Source of the DNA: Pseudomonadales bacterium
GTDB lineage: Bacteria; Pseudomonadota; Gammaproteobacteria; Pseudomonadales; Azotimanducaceae
Assembly: GCA_007131295.1 (NCBI GenBank)
Contig: SLQW01000050.1
Location: forward strand, 1 to 40,943
Direction of reading: 5' to 3'
Length of the DNA stretch: 40,943 nt
Part shown: positions 33,869 to 40,943 of the stretch, one piece after another
How positions within the stretch are numbered: position 1 is the first letter of the stretch
Layout: every line of letters starts with the position of its first letter
Translations under genes and position numbers: made by a program
Notes under the pieces: model-generated
What the model was told of the DNA's origin: nothing
Databases searched by the model: none
The model's input: the letters and a program-made list of their open reading frames with translations, nothing else

Positions 33869-35542
33869 GTGTCAGGTTCCCTGTTCGTCACCCTGGGTAC
33901 CTTTCTCGGCGGGCTCGGCCTCTTCCTGCTGGCAATCACCATGATCACCAGCGGGCTGAAGATCGCCGCCGGGGATGCCCTGCGCGACATCCTCGCCCGC
34001 TCGACCCGGACCCGGGCGCGCGGCGTCGGCTCCGGCATTCTGGTCACCGGTCTGGTGCAGTCCTCGAGCGCGGTGACCGTGGCCACCATCGGTTTCGTCA
34101 ACGCGGGGCTGATGGGACTCACCGCGGCCCTCGGCGTCATCTACGGCGCCAACATCGGCACCACCATGACCAGCTGGCTGGTGGCCGCGGTGGGCTTCAA
34201 GTTCCAGATTCAGCTCTTTGCCCTGCCGCTGGTGGGCGCAGGCATGCTGATGCGGCTTCTGGGCGCGCAATCCCGAGTCGGGGCCATCGGCGAAGCGCTG
34301 GCCGGGTTCGGCCTGTTCTTCGTCGGAGTGTCGATCCTGCAGGACGGCTTCGCCACCATGGTGGACCGGTTCCAACTCGGCGCGTTGGCCATCGACGGCT
34401 TCACCGGCCTCGCCATGTACGTCGCCATCGGCGCAGCCATGACCCTGTTCACCCAAAGTTCCAGCGCGGCCATCGCCATCACCCTCACCGCCGCCACCGG
34501 CGGCGTGCTCGCCATCGACGCCGCCGCCGCGATGGTGATCGGCGCCAGCGTCGGCACCACGTCCACCGCCGCCTTCGCGGTCATCGGCGCGACTCCGAAC
34601 GCAAAGCGGGTCGCCGCCGGCCACGTGCTGTTCAATCTGGTCACCGCCAGTGTCGCCCTGCTCATCCTGCCGCTGATGCTTTGGGCAGTGAGGCAGACGG
34701 GGGACGTCCTCGGGATGGAGGATGTACCGGCGGTCACCCTGGCTCTGTTCCACACCTTGTTCAAGCTGTTGGGGCTGGCGATTTTCTGGCCCGCGACCGA
34801 ACCCCTGGCGCGTTTCCTCGAGCGGCGGTTCACGAGCCAGGCCGAGACGCTGGGCCGCCCTCAGTATCTGGACGCGAACGTGGCCGCGACTCCAGCCTTT
34901 GCGCTCGACGCCCTGGCCCGTGAACTCGAAAGGGCGCTCGCAATCGCCCACGGCAACCTCAAGCGGGCGCTGGGCAGCACACTGGTGTCTCCCCGTGACC
35001 TGCTCGCCGGAAAAGATGCCCTCGCGAGCCTGGTGCCTGCCATAGAAGACTTCGTCGCGCGCATGGACCGGGATCGCATGCCGAAGTCGGTGGCCGAGCA
35101 GATTCCCGGCATCCTGCGCATCACCAACTACCTCGATGAGATCAGCCAGCTCACCGGTGAAATGGTGGACCGCAGCCATACGCTGGATGCATTGCGTGGT
35201 GGCCCGGTCGCCGATGACATCGCACGTTTCCGGCGGGCGGCCGCTCGCGTCATCTATGCCGCAGACCCAAGCGAAGCGGAATACGTGGCGGCAGACCTTG
35301 ATGCGGCCTATGACGGCCTGCGACAGAGCTGGCATGGCCTGAAGGACACGCTGCTGGCGGCCGCGGCAGACGGGCGCGCGCCCATCCCGCGGGTGAACCT
35401 TGCCATCGATGTGCTCCGCAGCACGCTACGCGCAACGGAACAGGTGGTGAAAGCAGCGCATCGCCTGCAGAAGCTGCGCGCGGCGCTGAATCCACAGGCA
35501 GAACAGTACCTGGAAGAAACAGAAGGCGAACAGGCAGCCTGA
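33869..35542 (+). CDS. Na/Pi cotransporter family protein with C-terminal PhoU-like domain
   Basis: The 557-residue protein has the two inverted PNaS repeats of the NptA/YjbB family, each with the substrate-binding QSSSA motif (64-68 and 196-200), and about eight hydrophobic helices in residues 5-310. The C-terminal part (about 340-545) is helical and resembles PhoU (LERALAIAHGNLKRAL, ITNYLDEISQLTGEMVDRS). It moves phosphate across the inner membrane with sodium; family members may import or export. The GTG at 33869 has GGGAG upstream. It is divergent from the porin and next to a Pho box, consistent with membership of the phosphate regulon. Confidence 0.9.
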   Translation: MSGSLFVTLGTFLGGLGLFLLAITMITSGLKIAAGDALRDILARSTRTRARGVGSGILVTGLVQSSSAVTVATIGFVNAGLMGLTAALGVIYGANIGTTMTSWLVAAVGFKFQIQLFALPLVGAGMLMRLLGAQSRVGAIGEALAGFGLFFVGVSILQDGFATMVDRFQLGALAIDGFTGLAMYVAIGAAMTLFTQSSSAAIAITLTAATGGVLAIDAAAAMVIGASVGTTSTAAFAVIGATPNAKRVAAGHVLFNLVTASVALLILPLMLWAVRQTGDVLGMEDVPAVTLALFHTLFKLLGLAIFWPATEPLARFLERRFTSQAETLGRPQYLDANVAATPAFALDALARELERALAIAHGNLKRALGSTLVSPRDLLAGKDALASLVPAIEDFVARMDRDRMPKSVAEQIPGILRITNYLDEISQLTGEMVDRSHTLDALRGGPVADDIARFRRAAARVIYAADPSEAEYVAADLDAAYDGLRQSWHGLKDTLLAAAADGRAPIPRVNLAIDVLRSTLRATEQVVKAAHRLQKLRAALNPQAEQYLEETEGEQAA

Positions 35543-35554
35543 CCATTCGCCTTC
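35522..35554 (+). terminator. Hairpin at the end of the Na/Pi cotransporter gene
   Basis: GAAGGCGAA (35522-35530) pairs with TTCGCCTTC (35546-35554), enclosing a smaller CAGGC-A-GCCTG stem; the stop codon lies inside. No T-run follows. It lies between convergent genes and may be a weak terminator. Confidence 0.4.
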
Positions 35555-35621
35555 GTCCGGCCGTCAGCGCGAGACTGCATCCAACGCCGACTACCGCAGG
35601 TACCCCAAGTTCTTCCGCATG

Positions 35622-37037
35622 CTAGCCCGCCTCGCGCTCTGCAGCATCGCGCCGCGCCCGGGACTCACGTTCGAGTCCTGCGACCCGGGCCTCGACCTCC
35701 AAGGCGCTGCGACCGCCGATCAGGATCCCCGAGGCAACGACGCCGACCAGGAGCCCGACCCAGGGTTCGAACAGGGCGATGGCCATGCCGGCAAGCAGCG
35801 CCACCCCCCGCTCAACGGGATGTTCGGCAATCGCCATTGCCACATAGGCACAGGCGAAACCTGTCAGCGCCAGGGTCAGCGTGAGCGCGATCCCCATCAG
35901 TGGCTCGAGGCCCGTCATCAAAGGCAAGAGGAAAAAGATGAAGGGAACGCCCATGAAGAACATGGAGTGGATGCCGCTGAAAAGGGAATCCATCTGCTTG
36001 CGCCCCTGCTGCCAGCGCTGTACGACCACCACATGCCCGCCCGCCCAGACGCTGCCCTGGAGCGGGAAAAAAGGCGCGATGATGCCGCCAAAGAAGTTAC
36101 GGATAGCCACCGAAAGGTGGGTCCGCGTGCTGTCCAGACGGACCTTCTCGTCCGGTCGCTGGTCAGAGGCCTGGCGGATGATCTCGTTCGCGGTGACGAT
36201 GTCACCGAACAGGATGATGTAGGTAATCAGCGCCAGCGGCGCCGCCGCCAGGTACATCTCCCAGCTCGGCCAGCCAATGGCGAACGGCGACGCCACGGCC
36301 CAAACCTCGTGCACCGGCGGAATCAGAATCCCCCAGCGGATATCGTAGCTGACCTCACCGACCATAGGGCCGACGATAGCGGCGACGATGAATCCCGGCA
36401 GCAGACCAAGGCTCCCCAGAACCATGAGCGGGCGCGACCTGAGCTTCAATGCCCGGAAAGGGATCGAGAACATGAGGATGAGGCAGACGCCAAGGGCAAG
36501 GACCGTGCTGATCGGCTGCGCGAGCAGATAATCCGGCGCGTCGTCGAGGAAGATCCGTTTGAATGACGCGATCGCGGCGCCGAGGATGATCCCCGCCTTC
36601 AAAGCGCTTGGCAGCCACTCCATGAACTTGCGGCCGAGCCCCGTGACCCCGAGTACGGCCATCATGCCCGCCAGGGTGACACACATGGCCGTCATGGCTT
36701 GGAAGCGTTCCGTGGGCGTGTCGTAGCCAGTCAGCGTGAACGTCAACACCAGCGGCAATGCGGGCGTCACCCAACCGGGCGCGTATGGCTCGCCGAAGAC
36801 GATCGGCGCCAAGCCGATGAGGAAGCCCTGCACGAATGCGACCGCCACGGCCTGTTCGAAGGTGAGACCAAAGCTCGCCACCATGATCGGGACCAAGGCG
36901 AGGCCCGTAGCCGACGCCAGCGCAATCCCCTGGAGGAACTCCGGCCAATACAACCGCGTGTGGTAAAAGGGCAGTCGGAACGTAAACAGGCCCCAGCGCC
37001 AACCTGCCTGCTCACGCCCTTCCGGATGCTGATCCAT
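35622..37037 (-). CDS. Polytopic permease, NCS2/SulP-like
   Basis: The 471-residue inner-membrane protein has about 12-14 hydrophobic helices. The layout, with GWVTPALPLVLTF-type early helices, a conserved ILFGDIVTANEIIRQASDQ segment in the middle and NFFGGIIAPFFPLQGSVWAGG, recalls the nucleobase (NCS2) / SulP transporter fold. I cannot assign a substrate; nucleobase, sulfate-type anion or an organic acid are all possible. The C-terminus is a charged tail without a STAS domain, which argues against a full SulP protein. AGGGGGA lies about 10 nt before the ATG. It is convergent with the Na/Pi cotransporter and divergent from the outer-membrane barrel gene. Confidence 0.65.
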   Translation of the reverse strand: MDQHPEGREQAGWRWGLFTFRLPFYHTRLYWPEFLQGIALASATGLALVPIMVASFGLTFEQAVAVAFVQGFLIGLAPIVFGEPYAPGWVTPALPLVLTFTLTGYDTPTERFQAMTAMCVTLAGMMAVLGVTGLGRKFMEWLPSALKAGIILGAAIASFKRIFLDDAPDYLLAQPISTVLALGVCLILMFSIPFRALKLRSRPLMVLGSLGLLPGFIVAAIVGPMVGEVSYDIRWGILIPPVHEVWAVASPFAIGWPSWEMYLAAAPLALITYIILFGDIVTANEIIRQASDQRPDEKVRLDSTRTHLSVAIRNFFGGIIAPFFPLQGSVWAGGHVVVVQRWQQGRKQMDSLFSGIHSMFFMGVPFIFFLLPLMTGLEPLMGIALTLTLALTGFACAYVAMAIAEHPVERGVALLAGMAIALFEPWVGLLVGVVASGILIGGRSALEVEARVAGLERESRARRDAAEREAG

Positions 37038-37234
37038 CGGTTGCTTTTCCCCCTGATCGCTTGCGCCGTCTATCCCGCGGCTAACCGCTGCACGCTACAA
37101 CAATGTGTCGACGGTCACCATTCCCCGGTCGCCGCCGGCGACCGATCCGTCCACCTGAACCTTAAGCTCAACTGAACACACAAGAAACATTAAGACACAT
37201 ATGCCCTCATTGCGTGCAAAGACAAAAGACAACG

Positions 37235-37287
37235 ACTTGAAACGCATTTTAGAAAAAACTTGAAGATCATTGGAACTAACACTTGAA
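37235..37287 (+). repeat. Three ACTTGAA iterons at 23-bp intervals
   Basis: ACTTGAA occurs at 37235-37241, 37258-37264 and 37281-37287, each 23 bp from the last. The first two copies also share CATT at the same offset. Regular spacing of short direct repeats suggests cooperative binding of a regulator on roughly one face of the helix. Confidence 0.6.
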
Positions 37288-37380
37288 AACAAAGTCAATT
37301 TAGCCAGGCTAAGGCCTGCCGCTGAGAAGCTCGATCTTCGGATTGACGCAGCGCTGGCTCGTCCTGGCCGAAATCATATG

Positions 37381-37412
37381 TTGTCAATTTGTTTCTACAT
37401 GCAACATATATG
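37381..37412 (+). promoter_or_regulatory. Putative promoter of the outer-membrane barrel gene, overlapping a dyad
   Basis: TTGTCA (5/6 to the -35 consensus) and TATATG (4/6 to -10) are separated by about 20 bp, longer than ideal. They overlap the inverted repeat ATATGTTG...CAACATAT (37376-37409), which could be an operator. The gene starts 84 bp downstream. Confidence 0.4.
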
Positions 37413-37495
37413 CGTATTCCCTGGTACCGGATACGCACCCGAAAGGGATCCGAGCGGCATTTCGCCGCCCAAACGGCAAGAACCATGGAGGTAAC

Positions 37496-38038
37496 ATGAA
37501 GCATAAGCGCACAGCCCTCGCATTCGCCGTCGCATCCAGCCTTACGGCTGGCGCTATGGCCCAGACCGGCTTCGCCGACGAACAGGGTCCTTATGTCGGT
37601 ATCGGCTACCAGAACGTGACCGCGGACGTTCTCGACGTCACCCTGGACAATGCGACGATCACCGGTGGCTGGCAGCTCAGTCCGAACCTGTCGCTGGAGG
37701 CCAGCTACACTCAAACCTTCTCCAAGGACGGCAATCCGGCCATCGGTGTCGACAACGTCCGCGTGCGCCACGGTTGGGTTGCATCCGCGATCGGGTCCGT
37801 CCCACTGACCGACAACATCAGCGCCTACGGCCGAATTGGCTGGGGCTGGCACCGCCTGTCCGCAAACTTTGGCGAAGGCAACGAGAAGGACTGGATCGAT
37901 GACGCCGTGTTCGGCGCCGGCATCCGGGCCAATCTCACGCCCATGGCGGAGCTGCGCGCCGAGTGGACCCGGCTTTTCGACTCCAACGACATCAATGCAA
38001 ACGGCATCAGCTTCACCTACATCCACCACCTGCGTTGA
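37496..38038 (+). CDS. Small outer-membrane beta-barrel protein
   Basis: The 180-residue protein begins with a signal peptide (1-22, cleavage after AMA) and continues with alternating amphipathic strands typical of an eight-stranded barrel of the OmpA-transmembrane / OMP_b-brl type: GPYVGIGYQNVTADV, TITGGWQLSPNLSLEASYTQ, ISAYGRIGWGWHRLSANF, IRANLTPMAELRAEWTRLF and the final FTYIHHLR. The ATG at 37496 follows a perfect GGAGGT five nt upstream; the frame is open further upstream but without a signal sequence there. Function is unknown: structural, adhesive or stress-related barrels all look like this. A hairpin follows the gene. Confidence 0.85.
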   Translation: MKHKRTALAFAVASSLTAGAMAQTGFADEQGPYVGIGYQNVTADVLDVTLDNATITGGWQLSPNLSLEASYTQTFSKDGNPAIGVDNVRVRHGWVASAIGSVPLTDNISAYGRIGWGWHRLSANFGEGNEKDWIDDAVFGAGIRANLTPMAELRAEWTRLFDSNDINANGISFTYIHHLR

Positions 38039-38047
38039 CGTCTAGCC

Positions 38048-38073
38048 GAGCGCCCCGCCACCGCGGGGCGCTC
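38048..38073 (+). terminator. GC-rich hairpin after the barrel gene
   Basis: GAGCGCCCCGC pairs perfectly with GCGGGGCGCTC around a CACC loop, 10 bp after the stop codon. The stem is very stable, but no T-run follows, so it is a terminator candidate of the non-canonical kind or an mRNA 3' stabiliser. Confidence 0.65.
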
Positions 38074-38236
38074 CCGGTCACGTGGCGCCCATGGACATGC
38101 CCTGGCATCTTTGTCTCTGGGCCGACCCGACAGGTTCTCGCTCGCTGCACTCTGACGTCACGCTTATGCATCCAGCGTAGAGCAGTGCTTTCGAGACAGT
38201 TGATCGATTCCGGCGCCGCAATGAATCGGAGCCCCG

Positions 38237-39763
38237 ATGGTGAAGCAGCGATTTCTGGCACTGGCACTTGTTCTCGTGCTGTTCAGTTCAGGCTGCGTCG
38301 ATGATCCGCTGCCACCGAGCGAACCGGACCCGGACGCGACGCTACGCATCGCGCACAACTTCATCCTCACCCGCTTCGATCCCCATCGCGCCACGTCGAG
38401 TTATGACAATACCTGGCTGTTTCCGGTCTACGACAGACTCGTGCACGTGAACCCCGATGGCGACCCGGTACCCGGCCTCGCGACCTCATGGCAGTTCGCT
38501 GCCGATGGCAGCCACCTGGACTTCGAACTTCGCGCTGGGGTCCGTTTCCACGACGGCACGCCCTTCGACGCCAGCGCCGTGGCCGCCAACATCGAGCGCG
38601 CTCGCACTGTCACCGGGACCGTAGTGGCCTCGGAACTGGCGAATATCGAAAGCGTGGAGGTCCTCCACGATCACGCAGTGCGGATGCATCTCGAGCGACC
38701 CGACGCCGCGCTGCCGCTGATCCTCTCTGACCGAGCAGGGATGATGGTCAGCCCCACCGCGTTTGGCGACCGCGGGCTCGACCGGCGACCTGTCGGCGCA
38801 GGTCCCTACCGCCTGATCGAGTATCGAACCGGCAACAGGGCCGTTTACGAGCGCATGGAGGAGTACTGGGATCCGGATGCCCAAGGCGTAAGGCGGATCG
38901 AATTGCGTTACATGCCGGACGAAATCACCCGACTCAACGCTCTGCGCAGTGGTCAAGTGGATATGGCGACCCTGCTCGCCCTGCAGGTGGATGAGGCGCG
39001 GATGTGGGGCCTGCAGGTGGCGACGCGGGTCGGACTCGAATTCACCTGGATTCAACTCAACCGGGCACGCTCCGAGTTCGGTGATCAGCGCGTCAGGCAG
39101 GCGCTGAATCTGGCGGTCAGGCGCGAGGCCCTGGTGAACGCCCTCGGCATGGGTTATGGCCAGCCCAACAGCCAGCCCTTCCCGCCCGACTATCCGGCCT
39201 TCGATCCCGAGACCGGTACCGACTTCTACGCGCACGACCCGGAGCGCGCCCGCGCGCTGCTTGCGGAAGCCGGCCTCCAGGACGGCTTCACCTTCGAGCT
39301 CATCGTCCCCGCAGCGCCGGTTTGGGGACCGCTTTACGAGGCGCTCGAGTCCCAGTTTCGGGCCATCGGCGTCACCACGCGCCCGAACATCATGGAAGGC
39401 ACACAGATCAGTGAGCGCTTCTACGCTCGCGCAGAGGGCGATGCCGCGCTGGTGAGTTGGGGTGGCCGTCCCGACCCGTCCCAGACTATCGATCTGTTGT
39501 TCACGCCCGGAGGCCTGCCGAACCCGGGGGACCATAGTACCCCGGAGGTCGAACGGCTCGCCGCCGCGGCGCGAGCGGAGATTGACCCGGAGCGCCGCCA
39601 GGCGCTCCTGCAGCAGGCGGTGGGAGAGATCACGCGCGAGGGTCTCGCCGTCATCCTCTGGCACTCCTCAGCCACCTTCGCTGCGTCCGACCGGGTCGTG
39701 GGGCTCGACGTGTGGAGCTCGGGCAACAAGGCGGAATTCCGCAACATCCGCATGCTGCGCTGA
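38237..39763 (+). CDS. ABC transporter substrate-binding lipoprotein (SBP family 5)
   Basis: The 508-residue protein has a lipoprotein signal (LFSSGC, lipidated C20) and the family 5 peptide/nickel-binding fold: NFILTRFDPHRATSSYDN, the signature region YDRLVHVNPDGDPVPGLATSW, LRAGVRFHDGTPFDASAVAANIE, VGAGPYRLIEYR and VRQALNLAVRREALVNALG. It would deliver a peptide or similar ligand to a dipeptide/oligopeptide-type importer. No permease or ATPase genes adjoin it, so it is either an orphan receptor or its partners lie elsewhere. GGAG lies six nt before the ATG. The D-aminoacylase-type gene that converges on it hints at peptide or acyl-amino-acid scavenging, but that is inference. Confidence 0.88.
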   Translation: MVKQRFLALALVLVLFSSGCVDDPLPPSEPDPDATLRIAHNFILTRFDPHRATSSYDNTWLFPVYDRLVHVNPDGDPVPGLATSWQFAADGSHLDFELRAGVRFHDGTPFDASAVAANIERARTVTGTVVASELANIESVEVLHDHAVRMHLERPDAALPLILSDRAGMMVSPTAFGDRGLDRRPVGAGPYRLIEYRTGNRAVYERMEEYWDPDAQGVRRIELRYMPDEITRLNALRSGQVDMATLLALQVDEARMWGLQVATRVGLEFTWIQLNRARSEFGDQRVRQALNLAVRREALVNALGMGYGQPNSQPFPPDYPAFDPETGTDFYAHDPERARALLAEAGLQDGFTFELIVPAAPVWGPLYEALESQFRAIGVTTRPNIMEGTQISERFYARAEGDAALVSWGGRPDPSQTIDLLFTPGGLPNPGDHSTPEVERLAAAARAEIDPERRQALLQQAVGEITREGLAVILWHSSATFAASDRVVGLDVWSSGNKAEFRNIRMLR

Positions 39764-39905
39764 TACGCGCAGGGAGACCGGTTAGGAACAGATCCGAACC
39801 AGCGAACGTTCTGTTTCTGCTTATTGCACAGACGAAGCCGCGCCCTGAGGGCGGGGATCACCACTAAATGCCGGCGGCCGCGCTCAGACGCGAAAGTCTC
39901 TGCGC

Positions 39906-40943
39906 TCAGCGACTGCGCACGAGGCGGCCGGGCCGCGCGCCGGTGTCACGATCGTACTCGCGCGTGCGCGCTCCGCGCACCCAGGTGCCGACGTAGCCGG
40001 TGGCGGGCTGCAGCAGCCGGGTGCCGCCTGCAGGCAGATCCCGGTGCACTTCGAGTTCGCCCAGCGCGAGCCGGTCGAAATCGATCACGTTCACGTCTGC
40101 TCGCCTGCCCACCTCCAGAGCACCGCGATCGTCGAGTCCGAGCAGGCGAGCGTTGCGCAAGGTCTGCCTATGCACGACGCGCTCCAGGGGCAAACGTGCA
40201 CCGCGGCTGCGATCGCGCACCCAGTAGGTGAGCTGATAGGTGGGCGCCACAGCATCAAAGATCACGCTGACATGCGCGCCGGCGTCCGACAAACCGGTGA
40301 CGGTGACGTCGTCCATCTGCATGGCATGGACAGCGTCGAGGTTGTAGTCGCTGTAGTTGGTGAAGTACATGACGACGAAGTCCTGACCCTGCCCGCCGAC
40401 CAGGAAGTCATAAAGCAGCGAGGCCGGCTCGACGCCGGCCGCTGCCGCACGGGCAGCGAAGGACTGCTCCGCGGTCGGCTCGTAGTCCTTGCTGTCGGCG
40501 AGGGCAAAGGTCTGGGCGTAGTTCACTTCCATGAAGGCGACGCCGTTCTCCATGGTTCCGGGCAGCTCGTGAGGCACGCTCTCCTCGGCGAGAATCCGCG
40601 CCTTCACCTCCGGCTTGCGCAGCTCGGTCAGACGCTGCTCCCGCGGCAGTTCGCGCAGGGCCAGGCAGGTGGGCCGACGCATGAAGGGATGATAGGTTTC
40701 GAGACTCATGACGATGCCAGTGGGGCGCACGCCAACCTGGGGGTGAAGTTGAGCGCCTTCCGCATTCAGCGCGATGACGCGGTCGAGCACCTCACGCCAG
40801 CGCTGCTGCCACTCGTCCACCTGGAACAACGTGAACGTAAGCGGCCGGCCACTGTCACGGGACAGCCGACCCATCAGCTCCACTTCCTCGCCGAGATCAT
40901 GCGGCTCGCCGCCGAGAGCTTCAGCCCGCCCGAGGGTGCTGGA
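39906..40943 (-). CDS. D-aminoacylase / N-acyl-D-amino-acid deacylase-type amidohydrolase (partial)
   Basis: The frame stays open through the right window edge (codons before the GTG at 40883 continue in frame), so the N-terminal part, including the first metal-binding HxH, is missing. About 345 C-terminal residues are present. Recognisable are FTLFQVDEWQQRWREVL, the later metal-site region VTVTGLSDAGAHVSVIFD with the conserved aspartate and histidine, LPLERVVHRQTLRNARLLGL, and the C-terminal GRRADVNVIDFDRLAL strand of the amidohydrolase superfamily. It matches the D-aminoacylase subgroup that deacylates N-acyl-D-amino acids; the true substrate is uncertain. It converges with the binding-protein gene across 142 bp that holds only a small CGCCC-TGA-GGGCG stem near 39840-39860. 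Confidence 0.85.
   Translation of the reverse strand, partial: SSTLGRAEALGGEPHDLGEEVELMGRLSRDSGRPLTFTLFQVDEWQQRWREVLDRVIALNAEGAQLHPQVGVRPTGIVMSLETYHPFMRRPTCLALRELPREQRLTELRKPEVKARILAEESVPHELPGTMENGVAFMEVNYAQTFALADSKDYEPTAEQSFAARAAAAGVEPASLLYDFLVGGQGQDFVVMYFTNYSDYNLDAVHAMQMDDVTVTGLSDAGAHVSVIFDAVAPTYQLTYWVRDRSRGARLPLERVVHRQTLRNARLLGLDDRGALEVGRRADVNVIDFDRLALGELEVHRDLPAGGTRLLQPATGYVGTWVRGARTREYDRDTGARPGRLVRSR

Larger units (their letters stand above)
37038..37495. promoter_or_regulatory. 458-bp divergent control region with AT-rich core
   Basis: This is the longest non-coding stretch in the window. Its core (about 37160-37310) is strikingly AT-rich against the GC-rich surroundings. It contains three ACTTGAA repeats at exact 23-bp spacing (37235, 37258, 37281), an 8-bp inverted repeat ATATGTTG/CAACATAT (37376-37409), and a promoter-like TTGTCA with TATATG. 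It separates the permease (minus) from the outer-membrane barrel gene (plus) and looks like a complex regulatory region. No defendable gene is inside it. Confidence 0.55.

Noticed and set aside
33872-35335. 487-codon frame antisense to the Na/Pi cotransporter
   Set aside because: Composition is His/Gln/Gly/Asp-rich without domains, the typical mirror of a GC-rich membrane-protein gene.
37283-37298. FNR/CRP-like dyad TTGA...TCAA
   Set aside because: The half-sites are 8 bp apart instead of the 4-6 bp those regulators need.
37270-37494. 74-codon TTG-started frame in the control region before the barrel gene
   Set aside because: Its beginning looks helix-like, but there is no ribosome site, it starts with TTG and it crosses the promoter-like dyad; more likely chance.

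Overview
The window is high-GC (roughly 60-65% by eye) chromosomal DNA of a gammaproteobacterium. The intact miaB-ybeZ-ybeY-corC-lnt order, the DUF1820 gene, UspE, the long Pseudomonas-type PstC/PstA permeases and the OprP-like porin all point to Gammaproteobacteria, probably an environmental or marine lineage; I cannot name the genus. Coding density is high, and no phage, transposase, CRISPR array, tRNA or rRNA is visible.

Layout: (1) 0.1-4.8 kb: alpha-glucan phosphorylase (glgP, minus) divergent from an unusual pyruvate-kinase-like protein. (2) 4.8-10.7 kb: the conserved miaB-ybeZ-ybeY-corC-lnt cluster (minus; tRNA modification, ribosome maturation, envelope), interrupted between ybeY and corC by a 0.4 kb array of hairpin repeats. 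(3) 10.8-14.1 kb: plus-strand operon of DUF1820, an acyl-CoA ligase and a ferredoxin-reductase-type flavoprotein, ending in a 28-codon small ORF and a perfect palindrome. (4) 14.2-15.4 kb: an encapsulin nanocompartment operon (shell plus encapsulated ferritin with a C-terminal targeting tail). (5) 15.6-18.7 kb: uspE and a K+-independent proton-pumping pyrophosphatase with a strong terminator. (6) 18.9-22.2 kb: a tightly coupled three-gene minus-strand module of ATP-grasp ligase, inactive transglutaminase-7TM protein and retropepsin-like protease. (7) 22.5-35.5 kb: a complete phosphate cluster: phoB-phoR-phoU converging on porin-pstS-pstC-pstA-pstB-phoU, with a Na/Pi cotransporter divergent from the porin. 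(8) 35.6-40.9 kb: an NCS2/SulP-like permease, an AT-rich regulatory region with three evenly spaced 7-bp repeats, a small outer-membrane barrel, a lipoprotein peptide-binding protein, and a D-aminoacylase-type amidohydrolase cut by the window edge.

How it works together: the phosphate cluster forms a full circuit from outer-membrane uptake (porin) through the periplasmic binding protein and ABC importer to the PhoR/PhoB sensor pair, with two distinct PhoU proteins, one in each converging operon. Pho-box-like direct repeats lie upstream of the porin (three half-sites), pstS and, more weakly, phoB. The encapsulin pair is an iron-storage compartment.

The least explained signals are a family of REP-like double-hairpin elements at three loci, a 31-codon leader ORF whose stop overlaps the inferred TTG start of ybeZ, the 23-bp-spaced ACTTGAA iterons, and the retropepsin/ATP-grasp/7TM module.
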